This document shows positions 1 through 10,496 of a stretch of DNA of 64,000 bases, piece after piece; within the stretch, counting starts at the first letter, position 1; every line of letters starts with the position of its first letter. Source of the DNA: Acidimicrobiia bacterium (lineage in GTDB: Bacteria; Actinomycetota; Acidimicrobiia; Acidimicrobiales; AC-14); contig JAHFUR010000005.1 in NCBI GenBank assembly GCA_023264995.1, forward strand, positions 91,156 to 155,155, written 5' to 3'. The translations under genes were made by a program, and so were the position numbers. Under the pieces are notes generated by a model that saw only the letters and a list, made by a program, of their open reading frames with translations, did no database searches and had not been told where the DNA came from.

Positions 1-666
1 GCCGATCTCCTCCGGGGCCCGTCCGGCGGCCTCCGCGGCGCGGTCGACGATGGCCGACTTGCGAGTGAGGTCGTCGACCGCCCCGAAGCCGTGCCACACG
101 TCGGCCAGGCGGGCGACGAGCGGGAGCATGACCTTCTCGCCGCCGGCGCCGATCCAGATCGGCGGGTGGGGCCGCTGCACCGGGCGGGGGTGGTAGTAGG
201 CGTGGTGGAGCCGGTAGTGGCGGCCCTCGAAGTCGAAGTCGTCCGAGGTGAGCAGGCCCTTGATGATCTGCACGGTCTCGTCGAGGCGCTCGATGCGCTC
301 GCCGGTGGCCGGGAAGTCGAACCCGAGCCGGTCGTGCTCGCTCCGGTGCCACGCCGCGCCGAGGCCGACATTGAGCCGGCCGCCCGACACCTGGTCAACG
401 GTGACCACCTCGGCGGCCAGCAGCGCGGGGTTCCGGTACGTAACGCCGGTCACCAGGGCACCGAGGCGGATCTGCGTAGTGATGGCCCCCAGCGCGGCCA
501 GTAGCGTCCACGCCTCGAGACAAGGGCCCATCGGGTCGCCGTAGAGGCTGGTGAAGTGGTCGAACACCCACGCCGACTCGAACCCGGCCTCGTCGGCCCA
601 CAGCACCCGCCGGCGGATCTCGGGCCATTCGAGCTGGTGCTGTGAGACGTCGATCCCGACCTTCAT
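1..666 (-). CDS. LLM-class F420-dependent oxidoreductase, partial (C-terminus beyond window start)
   Basis: Manual reverse translation from ATG at 664-666: MKVGIDVSQHQLEWPEIRRRVLWADEAGFESAWVFDHF...GLGAAWHRSEHDRLGFDFPATGERIERLDE, typical luciferase-like F420 family. Open at the window edge, so absent from the ORF track. Confidence 0.85.
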   Translation of the reverse strand, partial: MKVGIDVSQHQLEWPEIRRRVLWADEAGFESAWVFDHFTSLYGDPMGPCLEAWTLLAALGAITTQIRLGALVTGVTYRNPALLAAEVVTVDQVSGGRLNVGLGAAWHRSEHDRLGFDFPATGERIERLDETVQIIKGLLTSDDFDFEGRHYRLHHAYYHPRPVQRPHPPIWIGAGGEKVMLPLVARLADVWHGFGAVDDLTRKSAIVDRAAEAAGRAPEEIG

Positions 667-681
667 GGCGGGCACGCTAGA

Positions 682-1551
682 TCAGTCGGTCTTGCTGAAC
701 CGCCGAACCGCGATCGCGAACGCGACCAGCCCGAGGGCGGCGAGCATCACGAGCTGGAGGGCGAACGGCACGGGCCACCCGCCCCACGTCAGCTGGTGGT
801 CCAGCACCTTGGCCGCCGCCGGCGTGAGGTCGAGGTGGGTGAAGAGCACGTGGCGCATGGGGTTCACCGCGTAGGTCACCGGGTTGACCTTGGTGGCCAG
901 GGCCAGCCACGTCGGCAGGCCGGCGGTGGGGTAGAGGGCGCCCGACAGGAACATCATCGGGGTGATCACGGTCTGGATCACCGGCATGACCGACTGAATG
1001 TTGGCCACCCGCGCGCCCAGGAGCAGGCCGAACGCGGTGATGGAGAGCGAGGCGAGGAAGAGCACGCCGAGCAGCTCCAGCATGAGCACGGGCGAGTACG
1101 GCACACCGCACAGCCCGGCCAGGGCCAGGATGACCACCGCCTGCGACGTGGCCACGATGGCGCCACCCAGGCACTTGCCGGCCATGATCGACGAGCGCCG
1201 GATGGGCGCCACCAGCATCTCCCGCAGGAAGCCGAACTCCCGGTCCCAGACAACCGAGACGCCGGCGAACACGGCGGTGAACATCACCGAGGTGGCCAGC
1301 ACGCCGGGGAAGAGGAAGGTGCGGAAGTCGACATTGCCCGGCCCGACGTTGACGACCCGCGACAGGCCCGAGCCCAGCACGAACAGCCACAGCAGGGGTT
1401 GGACGAGGCCGGCGGCCAGCCGGCGCCGGTCCTTGAGCCACCGGAGCAGCTCGCGGTGGCAGACGATGCGGGCGGCCCGCAGGTCGGCGGCCAGGCCCGA
1501 CGGGGGCCGGTGGACGTCGGCGACGGGAAGTGGGGTGACGGTGGTCGTCAT
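682..1551 (-). CDS. ABC-2 type transporter permease (DrrB-like)
   Basis: 289 aa with multiple TM segments (LLWLFVLGSGLSRVV, FPGVLATSVMF); directly downstream of a DrrA-like ATPase. Confidence 0.85.
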   Translation of the reverse strand: MTTTVTPLPVADVHRPPSGLAADLRAARIVCHRELLRWLKDRRRLAAGLVQPLLWLFVLGSGLSRVVNVGPGNVDFRTFLFPGVLATSVMFTAVFAGVSVVWDREFGFLREMLVAPIRRSSIMAGKCLGGAIVATSQAVVILALAGLCGVPYSPVLMLELLGVLFLASLSITAFGLLLGARVANIQSVMPVIQTVITPMMFLSGALYPTAGLPTWLALATKVNPVTYAVNPMRHVLFTHLDLTPAAAKVLDHQLTWGGWPVPFALQLVMLAALGLVAFAIAVRRFSKTD

Positions 1552-1647
1552 CGCCGGCCCCTGAACACGCCGGCGGTCATCGCCGGCCCCTGAACACGCC
1601 GGCGGTCATCGCCGGCCCCTGAACACGCCGGCGGTCATCGCCGGCCT
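1548..1647 (-). repeat. 29-bp tandem repeat (3 copies plus partial) at the ATPase/permease junction; each copy is a 10-codon micro-ORF MTAGVFRGRR*
   Basis: Direct reading: tcatcgccggcccctgaacacgccggcgg x3 (1548-1576, 1577-1605, 1606-1634), then tcatcgccggcct. Confidence 0.95.
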
Positions 1648-2663
1648 CGGAACATCGCCGGGATCTCGGAGCCGGGGGCGGCCTCCGCGTCGCGGATGGT
1701 GCGACCGGTGTAGGTCATGAACACGTCGTCGAGGGTCGGCCGGGTGACGCTCACCGACCGCACGGGGACGCCGAGGTCGGCCAGGAGCTTGGGGACGAAG
1801 CGCTCGCCGTCGGGCACCTGGAGGACCAGGGCGCCGCCCGCCGACGTCGCCTCCAGCCCGAAGTTGCGGTTGATCGCCGCGGCCGCAGCCGCCCCGTCGT
1901 CGGTCTCCAACCGGATGCGGTCGGTACCGATGGCCGCCTTGAGGGCCTGCGGGGTGTCGAGGGCGACGATGCGGCCGGCGTCCATGATGGCGATGCGGTC
2001 GCAGTTCTCGGCCTCGTCCATGTAGTGGGTGGTGAGGAAGATGGTCAGGTCCTCCTGGTGGCGGAGCTCGTTGAGGTACTCCCAGATCGACGCCCGGGTC
2101 TGGGGGTCGAGGCCGACGGTGGGCTCGTCGAGGAACAGCACCCGGGGCGAGTGGAGCAGGCCCCGGGCAATCTCCAGGCGGCGCTTCATACCTCCCGAGA
2201 AGGTGCTGACGTCCTTGTCGCGCCGGTCCCACAGCCCCACGAGCTCGAGGACCTGCTGCATGCGGGTCTCCAGCCGAGCGGCGGGCACGCCGTAGAGCTG
2301 GCCGTGGAAGCGCAGGTTCTGGGCCGCGCTCAGGTAGGTGTCGAGCGTCATGTCCTGGAAGACGAGGCCGATCTCGCGACGCACGTCGTCGCGCTGGGTG
2401 GCCACGTCGTAGCCGGCCACCACCGCCCGGCCCCCGGTGGGCCGCAGGAGGGTGCAGAGCATGTTGATGGTGGTCGACTTGCCGGCGCCGTTGGGGCCGA
2501 GGAAGCCGAACGTCTCACCGGCCCGGACCTCGAAGTCGACACCGCAGACGGCCTCGACCTCGCCGAAGCGCTTCTGTAGGTTCTCGACCCGGATTGCCGC
2601 CGGGCGTCGGTCCTCGGTATCCATTGGGAATACCAACGATAGACACTTCCCATCGAATGTCAA
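1635..2663 (-). CDS. Daunorubicin-resistance-type ABC transporter ATP-binding protein (DrrA-like)
   Basis: 342 aa; Walker A GPNGAGKST, signature STFSGGMKRRLEIA, Walker B VLFLDEPTVGLD. Confidence 0.93.
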   Translation of the reverse strand: MTFDGKCLSLVFPMDTEDRRPAAIRVENLQKRFGEVEAVCGVDFEVRAGETFGFLGPNGAGKSTTINMLCTLLRPTGGRAVVAGYDVATQRDDVRREIGLVFQDMTLDTYLSAAQNLRFHGQLYGVPAARLETRMQQVLELVGLWDRRDKDVSTFSGGMKRRLEIARGLLHSPRVLFLDEPTVGLDPQTRASIWEYLNELRHQEDLTIFLTTHYMDEAENCDRIAIMDAGRIVALDTPQALKAAIGTDRIRLETDDGAAAAAAINRNFGLEATSAGGALVLQVPDGERFVPKLLADLGVPVRSVSVTRPTLDDVFMTYTGRTIRDAEAAPGSEIPAMFRGRR

Positions 2664-2683
2664 GGCGGGGTACGATCGCGGCG

Positions 2684-3169
2684 ATGGACGACGACGAGCG
2701 CCTCGACGCCTTGAGCGGCGTGTTCGTCCTGGCCCGGGAGATGCGCCGGGAGATCCACGAGCTGATCGCCGAGGAGCCTTGGGCCATGGAAGCGGGCTTC
2801 CGCCCGCCGTGCATGGGCGTGCTGGCCGTGATCGAGCACCTGCAACCCGTCTCCCAGCGCCAGATCAGCGACCACCTGGGCCTGGACGCCAGCGACGTCG
2901 TCGGCGTGCTCGACATCCTTGAAGCGGCCCATATGGTCCAGCGCCGCCGCGACCCGGCCGACCGCCGGCGCCACGCCGTCGTCCTCACCGAGCTGGGCGA
3001 GACCGCGGCCCGCCGGTTCGCCGACCTCCGCACGCGGGCCACCGACCGCGTGCTGGCCGGCCTCGACGACGGCGAACGCCGCCAGCTCGTGGCCCTGCTC
3101 GAGCGGGCCAATGCCAACACCTCGCCGGCGTGGGGCTCCGCCGTCCCGGCCCGGTCCCACCGGGTCTGA
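2684..3169 (+). CDS. MarR-family transcriptional regulator
   Basis: In-frame ATG at 2684; winged helix QRQISDHLGLDASDVVGVLDILEAAHMVQRRRDPADRRRHAVVLTELG. Divergent from the exporter. Confidence 0.88.
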   Translation: MDDDERLDALSGVFVLAREMRREIHELIAEEPWAMEAGFRPPCMGVLAVIEHLQPVSQRQISDHLGLDASDVVGVLDILEAAHMVQRRRDPADRRRHAVVLTELGETAARRFADLRTRATDRVLAGLDDGERRQLVALLERANANTSPAWGSAVPARSHRV

Positions 3170-3216
3170 GGCGCCTCGGCGTTTTGGTGGCGCCGGTCCG
3201 TGGGTACCCGCGTCGG

Positions 3217-3819
3217 ATGGCCGGTTCGCTGGAACAGGTGCGGCTCGTCGCCGCCGGCTGCCGGGCCTGCGACCTGTGGCGTACCAGCACCCAGACCGTC
3301 TTCGGCGAAGGGTACGAGCGGGCCGACCTGATGCTCGTCGGCGCGCAACCGGGCGACAAGGAGGATCTGGCCGGTCGACCGTTCGTCGGGCCCGCCGGCC
3401 GGGTCCTCGACCGGGCGCTGGGCGACGCCGGGATCGACCGGGGCGCGGTGTACGTCACAAACGCGGTCAAGCACCTCAAGTGGGAGGCCCGGGGCACGCG
3501 CCGGCTCCACCAACGGCCCGGTGCGGCCGAGATCGCCGCCTGCCGGCCGTGGCTCGATCACGAGATCGAGCTGGTGGCGCCCAAGGTCGTCGTCTGCCTC
3601 GGCGCCACCGCGGCCCAAGCGCTCCTCGGCCGGGCGTTCAAGGTCAGCCGGCAGCGGGGCGAGGTGTTCCCCCAGCCCGCCGGCCACGTCATCACGGCCA
3701 CGGTGCACCCGGCGTCGGTCCTCCGGGCCCCCGTCGGCGCCCGGCGGGACGCGGAGCTGGCCGCCTTCACCGAGGACCTGCGGCGCCTGGTCGAGCACCT
3801 CCCGCCCCAGCCCGCCTAA
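3217..3819 (+). CDS. udgX: UdgX-like uracil-DNA glycosylase
   Basis: VGAQPGDKEDLAGRPFVGPAGRVLDRAL...VYVTNAVKHLKWEARGTRRLHQRP...VVVCLGATAAQALLG...VTATVHPASVLR; insert loop TRRLH corresponds to the UdgX KRRIH loop. Confidence 0.85.
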   Translation: MAGSLEQVRLVAAGCRACDLWRTSTQTVFGEGYERADLMLVGAQPGDKEDLAGRPFVGPAGRVLDRALGDAGIDRGAVYVTNAVKHLKWEARGTRRLHQRPGAAEIAACRPWLDHEIELVAPKVVVCLGATAAQALLGRAFKVSRQRGEVFPQPAGHVITATVHPASVLRAPVGARRDAELAAFTEDLRRLVEHLPPQPA

Positions 3820-3830
3820 CATCGCCCGCC

Positions 3831-4763
3831 ATGCACGAAGGCAGCAAGAAGGCGATCATCGCCGCGTTCGCCGCCAACCTGGCCATTGCCGTGGCCAAGC
3901 TGGTCGGCTTCTTCCTCACCGGTGCGGCGTCGATGCTGGCCGAGGCCGTCCACTCCGGCGCCGACACGACCAATCAGGGGCTGCTGTTCCTGGGCGGCGC
4001 CCGGGCCCGGAAGACGGCGACGACGGAGCACCCGTTCGGCTACGGGCGCGAGCGGTACTTCTGGGCCTTCGTCGTGGCCCTGGTGATCTTCATGCTGGGT
4101 TCGCTGTTCGCCCTCTTCGAGGGGATCGAGAAGCTCCGCGAGCCCCACGAGCTGGAGTCGGCCGGCGTCGCCGTGGCCATCCTGCTGGTGGCCATGGCCT
4201 GCGAGGGCTTCTCGTTGCGCACCGCCATCAAGGAGAGCACCCACACCAAGGGCGAGGAGGGGTGGTGGAGCTTCATCCGCCACTCGAAGACGCCGGAGCT
4301 GCCCGTCGTGCTCCTGGAGGACTTCGGCGCCTTGATCGGCCTCGTCCTCGCCCTCCTGGGCCTGGCTCTCGCCGAGATCACCGGCAACCCCCGCTTCGAC
4401 GCCATCGGCAGCATCGCCATCGGTATCCTCCTCGGGGTCATCGCCATCACCCTGGTCGTGGAGATGAAGAGCCTGCTCATCGGCGAAGCGGCGTCGCCGG
4501 CCACCGTCGCCAAGATCCGCCAGGCCATGGAGTCCAGCGACAAGGTCGACCGGGTGATCCACCTGCGTACCCAGCACCTCGGCCCGGAGGAGCTGCTGGT
4601 CGGGGCCAAGCTGGCCTTCGCGACCACCCTCGACCTGCGGGGCCTGGCCGCGGCCATCGACGAGACCGAGGTCCTGGTCCGCGCCGCGGTGCCTGAGGCC
4701 CGGATGATCTACATCGAGCCCGACATCCACCGGGACGCGGCGGCGCCGGTCACGTCACCGTGA
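3831..4763 (+). CDS. Cation diffusion facilitator (CDF) family transporter
   Basis: SMLAEAVHSGADTTNQGLLFLG...HPFGYGRERYFWAFVVAL; CDF hallmark motifs. Confidence 0.92.
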   Translation: MHEGSKKAIIAAFAANLAIAVAKLVGFFLTGAASMLAEAVHSGADTTNQGLLFLGGARARKTATTEHPFGYGRERYFWAFVVALVIFMLGSLFALFEGIEKLREPHELESAGVAVAILLVAMACEGFSLRTAIKESTHTKGEEGWWSFIRHSKTPELPVVLLEDFGALIGLVLALLGLALAEITGNPRFDAIGSIAIGILLGVIAITLVVEMKSLLIGEAASPATVAKIRQAMESSDKVDRVIHLRTQHLGPEELLVGAKLAFATTLDLRGLAAAIDETEVLVRAAVPEARMIYIEPDIHRDAAAPVTSP

Positions 4764-5121
4764 AGGTGCCGGTCATGCCCCGGGCCTCGTGGTCGGAGAC
4801 GCCGCATACGAACCGGTAAGTGCCGGGCTTGGCCAGCTTGAGCGTGACCTTCTTGGTCTTGCCCGCGGAGGTGGGGCCGACCTCTCCGACGGCCTTGCCG
4901 TCGGCGTCGAAGACCTCGAACTCGTGGTCGGCCGAGCCGGTGTTGGTCAGGACGAACTCGACCCGCTCGCCGGCCCGGCCCGCGAAGCCGTCCATCCCGG
5001 AGAACCGGTAGTCCACCGCGCCGACGGCCACCGTGCGGTCGGCGCCGGCGCCCGAACAGGCGCCGGCCGCGGCCAGGGCGAGGGTGGGCGCCGCCGCCCA
5101 TCTAAGGAGATGTGAATTCAT
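4750..5121 (-). CDS. Secreted cupredoxin-domain protein
   Basis: Signal/lipobox-like N-terminus ALAAAGACSG; cupredoxin C-terminus TNTGSADHEFEVFD...PGTYRFVCGVSDHEARGMTGTFTV. Confidence 0.82.
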   Translation of the reverse strand: MNSHLLRWAAAPTLALAAAGACSGAGADRTVAVGAVDYRFSGMDGFAGRAGERVEFVLTNTGSADHEFEVFDADGKAVGEVGPTSAGKTKKVTLKLAKPGTYRFVCGVSDHEARGMTGTFTVT

Positions 5122-5122
5122 C

Positions 5123-5142
5123 TTCTTAGGATTACCTAAGAA
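5123..5142 (-). promoter_or_regulatory. Perfect 8-4-8 inverted repeat (TTCTTAGG-ATTA-CCTAAGAA) just upstream of the cupredoxin start
   Basis: Direct reading; sits 1 nt upstream of the ATG (5121), where the RBS should be. Confidence 0.6.
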
Positions 5143-5153
5143 CTACCCTTCGG

Positions 5154-6952
<1,799 letters not shown>

Positions 6953-6956
6953 TTTC

Positions 6957-9353
6957 TCACACCGCTCCGGCAGGGAAGGTGCTCACCCGGCGGGTCGTGC
7001 CCACGGCGAACAACCAGCCGCCCAGGAGCAGGATCAACGCCGGCGGCACCACGACCTGGGCGGCCCGGCCGAGCTGCTGGTTCTGGAAGTCGGCCGGGTT
7101 CGGGCATCGGGACGTGGGGTTGCTGCAGTACTCCACCGTCCGGAGCTGCCACCGGCCGTCGAGGGCCTTGAACACGACTTGGGTGGTCCGGGCCACCTTC
7201 GGGCCGGTGGGCACGTAGACCGCACCGTCGGCGACCCGGGCCTTCTCGTTGGTGGCGGTGGGGACCGTGGCCATCCAGGCGCCGTCGGCCCCGGCGAAGC
7301 AAAGCGGGGCGCCGGGCGTGGCCACCACCGAGAACGGCGACTCCTCGTCGATCAGCCGGATGCGGCTGCCGAACGGGTCGACGGCCTCGCCCTTGGCCAG
7401 GCAGGGGACGTCGACCGGCCGCTTGGTCACGGGCACGAGCTGGGGGGTCGTACCCCGCACGTTGCGGAAGGTGAAGGCGGCGGTGGGGTTCGGCGGGGGG
7501 TTGACCGGCAGGGTGTGGGCCGCCACGCCGGCGAGGAGCGCATCGAGCCAGGGCTTGAGCGCCTGCTCGGTGCGGACGTGTCCCGCCGGCTTCGGGTGCA
7601 GGCTGCCGTGGATCCAGTTCTTGGGGTTGACCCGCTCCAGGAACGATCCCTGGACGGGGTTGAAGCTGAGGAAGTTCATCACGGTCGGCTTCTTTGATGG
7701 GTCGCAGATCCGGGCGCCGTCGAAGGCGAACATCTCGTCGCTGAAGAAGTAGATGCCGGCCTTCTCGGCGGCCACGCGCACCCGGTCGTTGAGCACCACC
7801 ACGAACTCGGAGATGAACGCGCTCTCCTTGTCATCGAGGCGGGACGACCCGCAGGCCCGGTCGGTCAACATGAGCGGGTACGGGACGGCGACGATGGGCA
7901 CCGTCGGGTACTGGGCCTTGATGGCGTCGTACGCCTTGGCGACCTCGGTCCCGATCTGGTCGAGGTTGGTCATCCACACGTCGCGGAGCTCGTCGCAGGT
8001 CCCCGGCAGGATGCAGCCCTTGCCGATCGTGCTGAAGCCGGCGTCGTTGCCGCCGATCCCGACCAGGACCAGGCTGACCTTGGCCGGGTCGGCCGGCGGG
8101 TCCTGCAGCTGGGGCAGCTCGCCGGCGACCTTGTCGGGCGACCGGGGGGGAGCCTGGCCCTCCTTGTAGAGCTGGGCCGCCTTGGCCCCCGAACAGGCGA
8201 AGAAGTCGAGCCCCATCCCCATGTCGCGGGCCAAGAGGTAGGGGTAGGCGGTGATGGCCCGCCGGCACTCGTTCTCGGCCGGCCCCCGCACGTTGGTGCC
8301 GTCGAAGAAACGCGGCGCCCCCTCGCCGGAGATGTAGGAGTCGCCCAGCGCCAGGATGCGGTGCGCGGCATCGGGATGGGGGTCCACGCTCGTGCCGACG
8401 CCCCGGTCGAAGGTCAGCCACACGAACGCCGTGCCCACCAGGACGGCGACGACGAGGGCCTCGCCCCGCCACAGGAACGACCCGCCGACGGCGGCGACGA
8501 GCACGGCCACGATTGCCGCCGCCCCGGGCGCGGTGTTCAAGGCGCCCCGCGCCATGAAGCCGCCGGCGATGACGATGGCTAACCCGAACGCCATCGCCCA
8601 TTTGCCCGTGAACGGCTTGCGCCCCAACTTGGGCCAGCCGACGCTCATGGCCATCAGCCCGAGGGCAACCAGGCCCGCTCCGACCAGGCCAGGGAGCACG
8701 GCCTTTCCACCGCTGGCGTTGAGCACCTCGCCCGCGCCGACCACGGTCACCGCCAGCCCGCCCCACGTGACCACCCGCGCACCGCGCCGCTGCTCACACG
8801 CCCGCCTCACCCCGACCTTGTAGGCCGCCAAGCCGAGGAGCGTGCCCACCAGCACCGCCCACCACGGCCCACCGGCGACCGCCCGCCACACCCCGAGGGC
8901 CATCAGGAGGAGGCCGGCCGGCGCCCACCACCAGTGCCCGCCCTCGCCCTGGGAGCGCAACCAGCCACCCACCGGGAGGAGGCCGACGATGGCGACGAGC
9001 GAACCGAGCGCGGCCGCGGCGGCCGAGTTCTCGGCGAACGCGCCGGCGATGACCCCACCGCCGGCGCCGGTGACGACCACGCCGATCGCCAACCACCGGA
9101 GCGGATGGCGGTCGGTCTCGGTACGAAGGCGGTCGTGAAGGGCCGTCAGCCCGGCCACGGCGACGACGACGCCGATGAGGCCCCAGACCACGCTGAGGGT
9201 GCGCACGGCGACGGCGAGGAGGTCGCTGCCGAGCACCATCAGCACAAGGGCCAAGGCCAGGCACTCCGTGGGGGAACGGCGGGCCCAGCTCCGTGCCGCA
9301 TCCGTGCGGGCGTCGACCCGCCCGAGCACTCCCGTCCGCCTCATTTCGTCCAC
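6957..9353 (-). CDS. Multi-TM membrane protein with SGNH/GDSL hydrolase domain
   Basis: 798 aa; N-terminal TM region, then ILALGDSYISGEGAP, FACSGAKA, LVGIGGNDAGF, HPKPAGH (SGNH blocks I, II, III, V). Confidence 0.85.
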   Translation of the reverse strand: MDEMRRTGVLGRVDARTDAARSWARRSPTECLALALVLMVLGSDLLAVAVRTLSVVWGLIGVVVAVAGLTALHDRLRTETDRHPLRWLAIGVVVTGAGGGVIAGAFAENSAAAAALGSLVAIVGLLPVGGWLRSQGEGGHWWWAPAGLLLMALGVWRAVAGGPWWAVLVGTLLGLAAYKVGVRRACEQRRGARVVTWGGLAVTVVGAGEVLNASGGKAVLPGLVGAGLVALGLMAMSVGWPKLGRKPFTGKWAMAFGLAIVIAGGFMARGALNTAPGAAAIVAVLVAAVGGSFLWRGEALVVAVLVGTAFVWLTFDRGVGTSVDPHPDAAHRILALGDSYISGEGAPRFFDGTNVRGPAENECRRAITAYPYLLARDMGMGLDFFACSGAKAAQLYKEGQAPPRSPDKVAGELPQLQDPPADPAKVSLVLVGIGGNDAGFSTIGKGCILPGTCDELRDVWMTNLDQIGTEVAKAYDAIKAQYPTVPIVAVPYPLMLTDRACGSSRLDDKESAFISEFVVVLNDRVRVAAEKAGIYFFSDEMFAFDGARICDPSKKPTVMNFLSFNPVQGSFLERVNPKNWIHGSLHPKPAGHVRTEQALKPWLDALLAGVAAHTLPVNPPPNPTAAFTFRNVRGTTPQLVPVTKRPVDVPCLAKGEAVDPFGSRIRLIDEESPFSVVATPGAPLCFAGADGAWMATVPTATNEKARVADGAVYVPTGPKVARTTQVVFKALDGRWQLRTVEYCSNPTSRCPNPADFQNQQLGRAAQVVVPPALILLLGGWLFAVGTTRRVSTFPAGAV

Positions 9354-9383
9354 CGGCGCGGGAGGCTACCCGGCGCCGTCGGC

Positions 9384-10418
9384 CTACGCCCCGACGACCG
9401 ACGTCGGCAGCGCGGCCAGGCGTTTGGCGAACACCCCCACGATGCCCTGGATGCTCGTCTGGCCCTCGACCGGGAGCTGCGGGCCGTCGGCCTGGGTGAA
9501 GTACACGCCGAGCAGGGCCCGGCCCCGCCGCAGGTAGACGGCCACCGTGTGCGACAGCTGCCCGGCGCCGTCGTCGCTGGTGAGGTCGTAGGCCTGACGG
9601 GTCACCGACGGGGTCTGGGGCCACGCGCTGTCCGGCGGCGGGTTGAAGGTGGTGATGACCGGCGGTTGGCCGGCCGGGCCGGGCACGGGGGTCGACGGGC
9701 AGGCCGCGGTCACCGACCGCAGCTCGGTGAAGGCCTGGGTGGTCCCTCCGGAGTCGCCGTAGAGCACCGCCTCGGTGCTGAGGGCGATGTGCCCCTGGTT
9801 GTCAAGGACGGTGTCCTGGAGCCGGGCCACCCGGCGGGACTCGCTCGGGTACGTGCCGTTGCACAGGTCGAGGGTGGGCTGGCCGAGGCCGGCGCCGCCC
9901 TGGAAGATGACGACCGAAGCCGACGCCGGCACGTCCTCCGGCTTGACGACGACGGCCATGAGCGCCGCGGTCGACGGGTCGTTGTTCTGGGTGGACGGGA
10001 TGGTGGGGAGCGGCAGCGTCGAGCGGGGGTCCAGCGACACCTCGGGCACCGAGGTGGCCGGCGACGCCGACGGCTTCGAGGGCGAGCGGGTCGACAGCAC
10101 CACGCCGACCACGCCGACCAGCAGCCCGACGACCACGGCCAGGGCCCACTTCACCGGCCGCTGCGGTCGCTTCGCCGGCGCCGGCGCCGACGTCGGCCAC
10201 GCCGACCGGGGCGCGACCGGGTCGGGGAGCCGGTGGCCAGGGGGCAGGGTGAGGACGTCGAGGGGTGGCGGGTGGTCGACCGGGACGGCGTCGCTGGTGG
10301 CGTAGGTCCACGACGAACCGGTCCAGTAGCGGCGCCGGGCCGGCGTCATGGGATCGGGGTACCAGCCGGGGTAGGCCCGGGCCGTGGGGAGGTCACCTCC
10401 GTCGGTCATGCCCCCCAT
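9384..10418 (-). CDS. DUF2510 domain-containing membrane-anchored protein
   Basis: N-terminal ARAYPGWYPDPMTPARRRYWTGSSWT (DUF2510), one TM segment (WALAVVVGLLVGVVGVVL), extracytoplasmic C-terminus. Confidence 0.72.
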   Translation of the reverse strand: MGGMTDGGDLPTARAYPGWYPDPMTPARRRYWTGSSWTYATSDAVPVDHPPPLDVLTLPPGHRLPDPVAPRSAWPTSAPAPAKRPQRPVKWALAVVVGLLVGVVGVVLSTRSPSKPSASPATSVPEVSLDPRSTLPLPTIPSTQNNDPSTAALMAVVVKPEDVPASASVVIFQGGAGLGQPTLDLCNGTYPSESRRVARLQDTVLDNQGHIALSTEAVLYGDSGGTTQAFTELRSVTAACPSTPVPGPAGQPPVITTFNPPPDSAWPQTPSVTRQAYDLTSDDGAGQLSHTVAVYLRRGRALLGVYFTQADGPQLPVEGQTSIQGIVGVFAKRLAALPTSVVGA

Positions 10419-10496
10419 CCTGTACCCCGCGAGCGACCGGTACTGGTCGTCCCGCCGCCTGGGGTACCTCCGGGGCCGGCGGTAGGGTCGTCAGCG

